DNA from: Blastococcus colisei
Lineage (GTDB): Bacteria; Actinomycetota; Actinomycetes; Mycobacteriales; Geodermatophilaceae
Length of the DNA: 64,000 nucleotides
Direction of reading: 5' to 3'
NCBI RefSeq assembly: GCF_006717095.1
Contig: NZ_VFQE01000001.1
Location: forward strand, 1,116,001-1,180,000
In this document: positions 55,537 through 64,000 of the stretch, in pieces
Layout of the letters: the number at the start of each line of letters is the position of its first letter
Numbering within the stretch: the stretch's first letter is position 1
The notes under the pieces: model-generated
What the model saw: the letters and a program-made list of their open reading frames with translations, nothing else
The model's database searches: none
What the model was told of the DNA's origin: nothing
Program-made: the position numbers and the translations under genes

Positions 55537-58245
55537 TCAGCCTTCGTGCAGCAGCCAGACCGTGCCGAGCGGGGGCGCCGCCACGGTGGCCGAGTACGGC
55601 TGGCCGTGCCACGGCTCGGGCTCGGCCTCGACGCCGCCCAGGTTGCCCACCCCGGAGCCGCCGTAGCCCTCGGCGTCGGTGTTGAGCACCTCGCGCCAGT
55701 GCCCCTCGCGCGGCAGGCCGATCCGGTAGCCGTGGTGCGGGGCACCCGAGAAGTTGACGACGCAGGCCAGCGCGGATCCCTCGCCGGGACTCTCGCCGTC
55801 GTCGGCCGGCTTTCCGTACCGGAGGAACGACAGCACGTTGCCGGTGGCGTCATTGGCGTCGATCCACTGGAACCCGGCCGGGTCGACGTCCAGCGACCAC
55901 AGCGCGTCGAACTCCTTGTAGCGGCCGTTCAGGTCGGTCACCAACTGCAGGATTCCGCGGTGCGCCGGGTCGTCGAGGTGCCACCAGTCCAGCGAGCGGC
56001 TCTCCGCCCACTCGGCGTCCTGGGCGAACTCCGAGCCCATGAACAGCAGCTGCTTGCCGGGGTGGGCCCACATGTAGGCGAGGTAGGCGCGCAGGTTGGC
56101 CAGCTGCTGCCAGCGGTCGCCGGGCATCTTCCGCAGCATCGAGCCCTTGCCGTACACGACCTCGTCGTGGCTGATCGGCAGGACGTAGTTCTCGGAGTAG
56201 GCGTACATCATCGAGAACGTCAGCTGGCCGTGGTGGTAGCTGCGGTGCACCGGCGCTCGCTCGACGTAGGCCAGCGAGTCGTGCATCCAGCCCATGTTCC
56301 ACTTGAAGCCGAACCCCAGGCCGCCGAGATGCGTCGGCCGGGTGACGCCCGGCCACGCCGTCGACTCCTCGGCGATGGTCACGACGCCGGGCACCTCGCG
56401 GTACACGGTGGCGTTCATCTCCTGCAGGAACGCGACGGCCTCGAGGTTCTCGCGGCCGCCGTACTGGTTGGGCAGCCACTCGTCCCGCGAGTAGTCCAGG
56501 TAGAGCATCGACGCGACGGCATCCACCCGGACACCGTCGACGTGGAACTCCTTGCACCAGAAGAGCGCGTTGGCGACGAGGAAGTTGCGCACCTCGGAAC
56601 GGCCGAAGTCGAAGACGTAGGTGCCCCAGTCCAGCTGCTCGCCGCGCCGCGGGTCCGCGTGCTCGTACAGCGGGGTGCCGTCGAAGCGGGCGAGCGCCCA
56701 GTCGTCCTTGGGGAAGTGGGCGGGAACCCAGTCGACGATGACCCCGATGCCGGCCTGGTGGGCGCGGTCGATCAGGTAGCGCAGGTCGTCGGGGCTGCCG
56801 TAGCGCGACGTGGGCGCGTAGTAGGAGGTGACCTGGTAACCCCACGAGCCGCCGAAGGGATGCTCGGCCAGCGGCATGAACTCGATGTGGGTGAACCCCG
56901 CCGCCACCACGTAGTCGATGAGCTCGTCGGCCAGCTCGCGGTAGGAGAGCCCCTGGCGCCACGAGCCGACGTGCACCTCGTAGACGCTCATCGGCCGCTC
57001 GTGCCAGCCGGCGGCCGCCCGCTCGGCCAGCCAGGCGTCGTCGTTCCACTCGTAGGCGGACTCGGTGACCACCGAGGCGTTCAGCGGCGGGACCTCGGTG
57101 GCGAAGGCCATCGGGTCGGACTTCTGCCGCCAGGTGCCGTCGGCACCCAGGATGTGGAAGCGGTAGCGGCTGCCGGCCTGGACGCCGGGGATGAAGATCT
57201 CCCAGACGCCGGAAGAGCCCAGGGAGCGCAGCGGGTAGGCGCGCGCCTCCCAGTAGTCGAAGTCGCCGGTGACCTTCACGCCGCGGGCGCTGGGTGCCCA
57301 CACCGCGAACGAGACGCCCTCGACGGTGCCGCGCGGGGTGTCGTAGCGCCGGACGTGGGCGCCGAGAACCTCCCAGAGCCGCTCGTGCCGGCCCTCACGG
57401 ATGAGGTGCTGGTCGATCTCCCCGAGGGTGGGCATCCAGCGGTAGGGGTCGTCGACGGTGTAGGTGTTCTGCCCGCCCTCGCCGTCGCCGTACACGACCT
57501 CGATGCGGTAGTCGCCGGGCTGCTGCGGGAGGCGCGCCTCGTGGATGCCGCCGCCGTGGAGCTGCCGCGCCTCGTAGCGGGAGCCGTCCTCGTCCAGGAC
57601 GGCGACCGAGACGGCATCGGGTCGCAGCGTGCGGACCACCCAGCCGTCCCCGGTCCGATGGGTGCCCAGGACCCCGTGCGGGTCGTGCGCCCAGCCCTCG
57701 ACGACCGCCCGCAGGTCGTCGTCGCTGATCTCGCGCACCTCTGCCGAGGGGGAGGAGTGGCCGGGCTCGGCGTTCTGCAGGTCCGGCGGGGTGCTGGTCT
57801 CCAGGGCCGCGGACGGCGCGGCCGCGCGGTCCGCCGTCCCGCCCGGCGCCTGCGGGGTGCTCGGCTCGGCCGGGTCGGGGGAGGGGGCCACCGGCTGCTC
57901 GGCCGGCGTCCCGGTGCCGACGCCAGGCTCGGCGACGGGCGCCGGCGCCACCACCGGGGGGGTGATGGCTCCCGCGTCGGAGCCCGGCTCGGGGGTCGCC
58001 TTCGACGCCGCGCGCTTGGCGGGTGCCTTCTTCGCCGGCGCCTTCTTGGCGGGGGCCTTCGCGGGCGCCTTCTTCGCGGGTGCGGCCTTCTTCGTCGTCC
58101 GCTTGGCGGCCTTCTCGGCGGGTGGAGCGTTCACGACCGGTTCGCTGCCAGCAACGGCGTCTGCCGCCTCGACCTTCTCCTCGACGGCGCGCTGCAGGTC
58201 GTCCTTGTCGGACACGGGGCGCGCGCCCCGCTCGTCGCTGGTCAT
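55537..58245 (-). CDS. glgB: 1,4-alpha-glucan branching enzyme with Lys/Ala-rich N-terminal extension
   Basis: Makes alpha-1,6 branches in glucan. 902 residues, about 170 more than usual. Residues 1-35 include [19 protein letters not shown]; 48-85 are KKAPAK-type repeats like a histone H1 tail; 86-170 are Pro/Ala/Glu-rich. The enzyme proper then follows: N1 and CBM48 domains ([28 protein letters not shown]), and the GH13 barrel with [33 protein letters not shown] (nucleophile Asp), [12 protein letters not shown] (acid Glu) and [17 protein letters not shown] 58245 overlaps the preceding gene's stop (ATGA). Last gene of the glgE-treS-mak operon. Confidence 0.94.
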   Translation of the reverse strand: MTSDERGARPVSDKDDLQRAVEEKVEAADAVAGSEPVVNAPPAEKAAKRTTKKAAPAKKAPAKAPAKKAPAKKAPAKRAASKATPEPGSDAGAITPPVVAPAPVAEPGVGTGTPAEQPVAPSPDPAEPSTPQAPGGTADRAAAPSAALETSTPPDLQNAEPGHSSPSAEVREISDDDLRAVVEGWAHDPHGVLGTHRTGDGWVVRTLRPDAVSVAVLDEDGSRYEARQLHGGGIHEARLPQQPGDYRIEVVYGDGEGGQNTYTVDDPYRWMPTLGEIDQHLIREGRHERLWEVLGAHVRRYDTPRGTVEGVSFAVWAPSARGVKVTGDFDYWEARAYPLRSLGSSGVWEIFIPGVQAGSRYRFHILGADGTWRQKSDPMAFATEVPPLNASVVTESAYEWNDDAWLAERAAAGWHERPMSVYEVHVGSWRQGLSYRELADELIDYVVAAGFTHIEFMPLAEHPFGGSWGYQVTSYYAPTSRYGSPDDLRYLIDRAHQAGIGVIVDWVPAHFPKDDWALARFDGTPLYEHADPRRGEQLDWGTYVFDFGRSEVRNFLVANALFWCKEFHVDGVRVDAVASMLYLDYSRDEWLPNQYGGRENLEAVAFLQEMNATVYREVPGVVTIAEESTAWPGVTRPTHLGGLGFGFKWNMGWMHDSLAYVERAPVHRSYHHGQLTFSMMYAYSENYVLPISHDEVVYGKGSMLRKMPGDRWQQLANLRAYLAYMWAHPGKQLLFMGSEFAQDAEWAESRSLDWWHLDDPAHRGILQLVTDLNGRYKEFDALWSLDVDPAGFQWIDANDATGNVLSFLRYGKPADDGESPGEGSALACVVNFSGAPHHGYRIGLPREGHWREVLNTDAEGYGGSGVGNLGGVEAEPEPWHGQPYSATVAAPPLGTVWLLHEG

Positions 58246-58601
58246 GCGTTCCCCTCGTCGGTCACCTGGGGCGTGTTCGGCTCCGCGGGGTCGGGGCTGG
58301 GCGGGCCCGGCTGCGGCGCCGGCGCGGCGGCGGCGTCACCCGGCTCTGCGACCGGGGCGGGTGCGACCACGGGATTGGCCGTCGCGCTGTTGTCCGCGGT
58401 GCTCTTCTCCGGTGTCACGCGCTCGGTCGGCGACGCCGTGGCCGCCGGCTCCTCCGCCTGCACCGGCTCGGGGGCGTTCACGATCGGCTCGCTGCCGGCG
58501 GCCGCATCGACCGCGGCGACGCGCTCCTCGACGGCACGCTGGAGGTCGTCCTTGTCGGCCACGCCTCCGCTGTCCGGGTTGCTTCCTCGGTCGGTCGTCA
58601 T
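58242..58601 (-). CDS. Small disordered protein duplicating the GlgB N-terminal extension
   Basis: 119 residues with no globular domain, Ala/Pro/Glu-rich. [20 protein letters not shown] then GSEPIVNAP near the start, and [11 protein letters not shown] plus [11 protein letters not shown] near the end, match the two ends of the GlgB extension ([51 protein letters not shown]). The Lys/Ala repeats in between are absent. It begins 46 nt after mak and overlaps glgB by 4 nt. I know no function; translational coupling to glgB and shared ends suggest a joint role or a recent tandem duplication. Confidence 0.75.
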   Translation of the reverse strand: MTTDRGSNPDSGGVADKDDLQRAVEERVAAVDAAAGSEPIVNAPEPVQAEEPAATASPTERVTPEKSTADNSATANPVVAPAPVAEPGDAAAAPAPQPGPPSPDPAEPNTPQVTDEGNA

Positions 58602-58647
58602 AGTCTCGCCGTCCTCTGGGGTGCTCGGGTCTCGTGCGGCGGGCGCA

Positions 58648-60017
58648 TCACTCGTGGCTGGTCAGTCGGCTCAGCGAGTTCAGCGGGATCATCAGCCAGT
58701 GCGGACGGTTCCGTGCCTCGTAGACGCACTCGTAAACGCACTTGTCCGCCTCGAACGCCCGAAGGAGTGGTGATTCGCCGCACGGGTCCAGTCCGCTCGC
58801 GGTGGAGTAGCCAGTGCAGTACGCCGCCCGGTTGCGGGCCGCCCACTCCTGCGCCCGGTAGGCGCGCTGGGTGTCGTCGGGCTGCTCGACCAGCATGTGC
58901 CGGGCCGCGTAGTCGAAGCTGCGGAGCATGCCGGCGACGTCGCGCAGGGGGCTGTCGAGCTCGCGGCGGGAGGCCAGCGGCCGGGCCGGCTCGCCCTCGA
59001 AGTCCAGCACGATCCAGCCGGTCGCGGTGCGCAGCACCTGGCCCAGGTGCAGGTCCCCGTGGACCCGCTGGCGGACGACGGGCTCGCGGCTCTCGGCCAC
59101 CGCGGAATAGAGGGCCCGGATCCGCTCGGCGTGCTCGGCCAGTTGCGGCACGACCTCGATCGCCGCCGTCAGCCGGTCGTTCATCTGGGCGGCGACGGCG
59201 CCGTACCACTCGTCGTCGGCCGGCTCGGTGGGCAGCACCGCCGCCATGTCGGCGTGCACCGACGCGGTGGCCGCGCCCAGGCGCTCGCTCTCGCCGGCGA
59301 AGTCGCCCCCGACCTCGTCGGCGTGCAGGTCGCCCTCGGCGTAGAGGTCCCGGACGCTGGCGGTGGCCAGGCGCCAGCCGTCGCTGGCGTTGGGCACGAA
59401 GGTCTGCAGCATCGCGACGGTCGCGGGCGGGGTCGACGGGTCGTCGTCCTCATCGATCTCGATGTGCCCGAGCAGCGGGGCGATGTGCTCGTTCTCCGTG
59501 CTGCGGAGGGCGGCGTGGACCTCGACATCGGGATTGAGGCCCGGTTCCAGCCGGCGGAACAGCTTGAGGATGGCCTCCTGGCCGTAGATCAGCGACGTGT
59601 TGCTCTGCTCGCCGGAGACGATGTCGCCGGGCAGCCCCTCGGGGATGTAGGCGACCCCGGCCGGGTGGAAGTGCATCGGGCCGACGGTGGAGGCGTTGAC
59701 CAGGTGGATGAGCCACGACGGCGTCGCGTCCCGGTCGCGCATCGCGTCGTAGGCGTAGGTCTCCTTGCCGTCGTTGGCGATCGCGCCGACGAACGCCGAC
59801 TCCAGCTCCTCGGCGGGGTGGTCGCGCCACGACAGCGGCACGAGGTAGGTCTCCCGTGCGCCGTCGGCGTAGGTCACCCGGACGCGGTGCACCGACAGCA
59901 CCGGGTTGCCGCGGTCGAGGAAGAAGCCGTTCTCGCTCACCTCGGCCCACTCGCGCCCCTTGCCACCGAACCACCGCTGGTGCGGCATCCAGTCGCGGAA
60001 CAGGTCGGTGAGGGCCT

Positions 60018-60021
<4 letters not shown>
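58648..60021 (-). CDS. mak: Maltokinase
   Basis: ATP-dependent phosphorylation of maltose to maltose-1-phosphate, the GlgE substrate. 457 residues, aminoglycoside-kinase-like fold. Visible: [17 protein letters not shown] (N-terminal cap, conserved in Mak), [11 protein letters not shown] and the nucleotide-site lysine in AILKLFRR, the catalytic loop [14 protein letters not shown] and Mg-binding [11 protein letters not shown] 60021 overlaps the treS stop by 4 nt (ATGA), coupling the two enzymes. Confidence 0.94.
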
Positions 60022-61865
<1,844 letters not shown>

Positions 61866-61913
61866 CGGCGGGGACAGACCTCGTTCGGTTCGCGGGCGAT
61901 CAGGAGGGGAGGG

Positions 61914-63947
61914 TCAGGTGACCGGCGGCGGGAAGTGCGCCTGCCGGGGGAGGGTGACCGCGAAGACGTGGGCCGGCTCCCGGTAGGGGTCCAGCTCCAG
62001 GTAGTTGAACTGACCCCAGTCGTAGGAGGCGCCGCTGAGCTCGTCGGTGACGCCGAACCGCTCGTGCCAGTCCAGGCCGAGGACGGGCAGGTCCAGCGAC
62101 GTCGTCCCGATCTGGGTGTTGTGGCTGGACAGGTTCACCACGACGAGCACCGCGTCCTGCGACCCCGGGTCGGTCTTGGAGAAGCAGATCAGGTTCGGGT
62201 TGTCGACGGCGTGGAAGTGCAGCGTGCGCAGCTGCTGCAGGGCCGGGTGCGCGCGACGGATCTCGTTGAGCCGGCGCAGGTACGGCGCGAGGCTGCGCCC
62301 CGATGCCTCGGCGGCCGCCCAGTCGCGGGGGCGCAGCCGGTACTTCTCGCTGTCGAGGTACTCCTCGCTGCCGGGCTTCACCGCGACGTGCTCGAAGAGC
62401 TCGAACCCGGAGTAGACGCCCCAGGTCGGGCTCATCATCGACGCCAGCACGGCGCGGATCTTGAACATCGGCGGGCCGCCGAACTGCAGCGACTCGTGGA
62501 GGATGTCCGGGGTGTTCACGAAGAAGTTCGGCCGCATGTAGTGGCAGTTGGTGGCCAGCTCGCGGCCGTACTCCTCGAGCTCGCCGCGCTCGGTCCGCCA
62601 GGTGAAGTACGTGTAGGACTGGGTGAACCCGATGCGGGCCAGCTGGTGCATCATCGCCGGCCGGGTGAACGCCTCGGCGAGGAACAGCACGTCGGGATCG
62701 GTCCGCTTGACCTCCCAGATCAGCCAGTGCCAGAAGTTCAGCGGCTTGGTGTGCGGGTTGTCGACGCGGAAGATCTTCACGCCCGCGTCGATCCAGACCC
62801 GGATCACCCTCAGGCACTCGGCGTAGATGCCCTCGGGGTCGTTGTCGAAGTTGATCGGGTAGATGTCCTGGTACTTCTTGGGCGGGTTCTCCGCGTAGGC
62901 GATCGTGCCGTCGGGCTTGGTGGTGAACCACTCCGGGTGGGCCTCGACCCACGGGTGGTCCGGCGCGGCCTGCAGCGCGAAGTCCAGCGCCACCTCCATG
63001 CCCAGCTCGCGGGTCCGGGTGACGAAGGCCGTGAAGTCGTCCATGGTGCCCAGCTGCGGGTGGACGGCGTCGTGGCCGCCCTCGGCGCTGCCGATGGCCC
63101 ACGGGGAGCCGACGTCGTCCGGACCGATCTCGTGCGGGTTCCCGCCGGGGAACTCCTTGGAGTTCGGCCCCTTGCGGTTCACCGTGCCGATCGGGTGGAT
63201 CGGCGGCAGGTAGACGACGTCGAAGCCCATCTCCGCGACGGCCGGCAGGCGGTCCTGGGCGTTCGCGAACGTGCCGTGGGTGGGCTTGCCCCCGACGACC
63301 GGGCCCTCCGACCTCGGGAAGAACTCGTACCAGGAGCCGTAGAGCGCCTCCCGCCGGTCGACCCACACCTCGTAGCGGGGCGAGCGGGTGACCAGCTCGC
63401 GCACCGGGTGCTCGTGCAGGTAGCGCTGCAGGCCCGCGGCCAGGGCGGGCGCGATCCGGACGGTCAGCTCCTGCGAGGTGTCGCGCAGCGCGGCGGCCGC
63501 GGCGGCGACCCGGTCCCGGAAGTCGTCGCCGGCATCGGCCGCGACCCGGTCGAGCAACCGCGCGCCCTCCTCGAGGTCGTTGGCGAGATCCTCGGCCCCC
63601 TGGCCGGCCTCGACCTTCACCTCGACGGCGTGCCGCCAGGTGGCCAGCGGGTCGCTCCACGCCTCGACGCAGAAGCTCCAGCGCCCCTCGCGGTCGGGCA
63701 CCACGGTGGCGATCCAGCGGTCGGGCTCCGGGGGGAGCTTCGCCATGCGCACGAACGGACCGGTCGAGTCGTCCCCACCGGGTGCGGTCCACACGACGTT
63801 CGCCGCGACGGCGTCATGGCCTTCGCGGAACACGGTGGCCGTGATCGGCAGGTGCTCTCCCACCACCGCTCGGGCGGAGAAGGACCCGCAGGACACGACG
63901 GGGGCGACATCGGAGATGCCGAGGCGGAGATCAGCGCGGCCAGTCAT
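61914..63947 (-). CDS. glgE: Alpha-1,4-glucan:maltose-1-phosphate maltosyltransferase
   Basis: Adds maltosyl units from maltose-1-phosphate to alpha-glucan. 677 residues. GlgE features: N-terminal beta domain, FPRSEGPVVGGKPTHGTF, VVYLPPIHPIGTVNRKG, LDFALQAAPDHPWV, IFRVDNPHTKPLNFW (nucleophile Asp), VLFLAEAFTRPAMM (acid Glu), and YMRPNFFVNTPDIL. ATG 63947 lies 8 nt after TAGCGT on the minus strand. First gene of the operon glgE-treS-mak-small gene-glgB, a complete trehalose-to-branched-glucan route. The GlgE pathway is an established essential-by-toxicity route in M. tuberculosis. Confidence 0.96.
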   Translation of the reverse strand: MTGRADLRLGISDVAPVVSCGSFSARAVVGEHLPITATVFREGHDAVAANVVWTAPGGDDSTGPFVRMAKLPPEPDRWIATVVPDREGRWSFCVEAWSDPLATWRHAVEVKVEAGQGAEDLANDLEEGARLLDRVAADAGDDFRDRVAAAAAALRDTSQELTVRIAPALAAGLQRYLHEHPVRELVTRSPRYEVWVDRREALYGSWYEFFPRSEGPVVGGKPTHGTFANAQDRLPAVAEMGFDVVYLPPIHPIGTVNRKGPNSKEFPGGNPHEIGPDDVGSPWAIGSAEGGHDAVHPQLGTMDDFTAFVTRTRELGMEVALDFALQAAPDHPWVEAHPEWFTTKPDGTIAYAENPPKKYQDIYPINFDNDPEGIYAECLRVIRVWIDAGVKIFRVDNPHTKPLNFWHWLIWEVKRTDPDVLFLAEAFTRPAMMHQLARIGFTQSYTYFTWRTERGELEEYGRELATNCHYMRPNFFVNTPDILHESLQFGGPPMFKIRAVLASMMSPTWGVYSGFELFEHVAVKPGSEEYLDSEKYRLRPRDWAAAEASGRSLAPYLRRLNEIRRAHPALQQLRTLHFHAVDNPNLICFSKTDPGSQDAVLVVVNLSSHNTQIGTTSLDLPVLGLDWHERFGVTDELSGASYDWGQFNYLELDPYREPAHVFAVTLPRQAHFPPPVT

Positions 63948-63955
63948 CGCGGCCC

Positions 63956-63961
63956 ACGCTA
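63956..63961 (-). promoter_or_regulatory. -10 box of the glgE operon
   Basis: TAGCGT on the minus strand, 8 nt before the ATG at 63947. The remaining bases to 64000 show nothing I can assign. Confidence 0.45.
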
Positions 63962-64000
63962 CTGAGGTCCCGCCCCACCAGCACCTCGACCACGATCACG

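Noticed and set aside
55216-58773. An 1185-codon plus-strand frame opposite glgB
   Set aside because: Antisense shadow; the hydrophobic-looking Gly/Leu runs at its end mirror the KKAPAK-coding stretch.

Overview
The window is very GC-rich, gene-dense actinobacterial chromosome. Evidence for this is the argS-lysA-hom-thrC-thrB-rho-rpmE-prfA-prmC order, an ATP synthase gamma subunit with the acidic mycobacterial-type loop, NucS-type mismatch repair, the GlgE glucan pathway, GTG starts, ATGA/GTGA overlaps, and many start codons lying 6-8 nt after a TANNNT box (leaderless-type promoters). Protein flavour suggests Geodermatophilaceae (Blastococcus/Geodermatophilus/Modestobacter type), but that is an inference; a soil or stone-dwelling aerobe would fit.

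Layout. 1-960: a DUF305-like/DUF3105 pair on the minus strand. 1.0-7.5 kb: argS and the translationally coupled aspartate-family genes lysA, hom, thrC, thrB. 7.5-12.9 kb: rho, rpmE, prfA, prmC, tsaC. 13.0-13.2 kb: three 34-bp tandem repeats, each carrying a conserved hairpin. 13.3-24.9 kb: a WecA-type transferase, two small AtpI/AtpZ-like proteins and atpB-E-F-H-A-G-D, followed by a terminator. A degenerate TnpB element with a candidate guide-RNA region then separates atpD from atpC. 25-27 kb: cobalamin adenosyltransferase and a Cys-to-Asp MurA. 27-31 kb: meaA (ethylmalonyl-CoA mutase), a crotonase-family protein and a dicarboxylate symporter. 32-36 kb: a lipoprotein, nucS, and M28 and M43 peptidases. 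36-47 kb: a duplicated 3-hydroxyacyl-CoA dehydrogenase, sortase and DUF4397 genes, a DivIVA-like protein, crotonyl-CoA carboxylase/reductase (ccr), epimerase, thiolase and meaB. 47-53 kb: a phytoene-desaturase-like oxidoreductase, a decayed DUF559 gene, marR, isobutyryl-CoA mutase (icmA) and a YbbN-like thioredoxin. 53-55 kb: a metallopeptidase and its decayed paralogue. 55.5-64 kb: a minus-strand glgE-treS-mak-(small gene)-glgB operon for the trehalose-to-alpha-glucan pathway.

The genes combine into two main metabolic systems. One is a scattered B12-dependent acyl-CoA network: thiolase, hydroxyacyl-CoA dehydrogenase, Ccr, MeaA, epimerase, IcmA, the MeaB chaperone and the ATR cofactor enzyme. 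This covers most of an ethylmalonyl-CoA route. Three genes of this network (meaA, the dehydrogenase and ccr), several kilobases apart, carry the same 16-bp palindrome of the form GYTACC-N4-GGTARC upstream; at meaA and ccr it overlaps a recognisable promoter. This looks like an uncharacterised regulon whose regulator is not in the window. A separate 22-bp palindrome overlaps the icmA -10 box just after a MarR gene. The other system is GlgE alpha-glucan synthesis, here with an odd Lys/Ala-rich extension on GlgB and a separate small gene that duplicates the two ends of that extension.

The window also contains a dispersed palindromic repeat (four good copies, covarying arms). It sits mostly between genes, but one copy lies inside the decayed DUF559 gene. 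I saw no tRNA, rRNA or CRISPR array.
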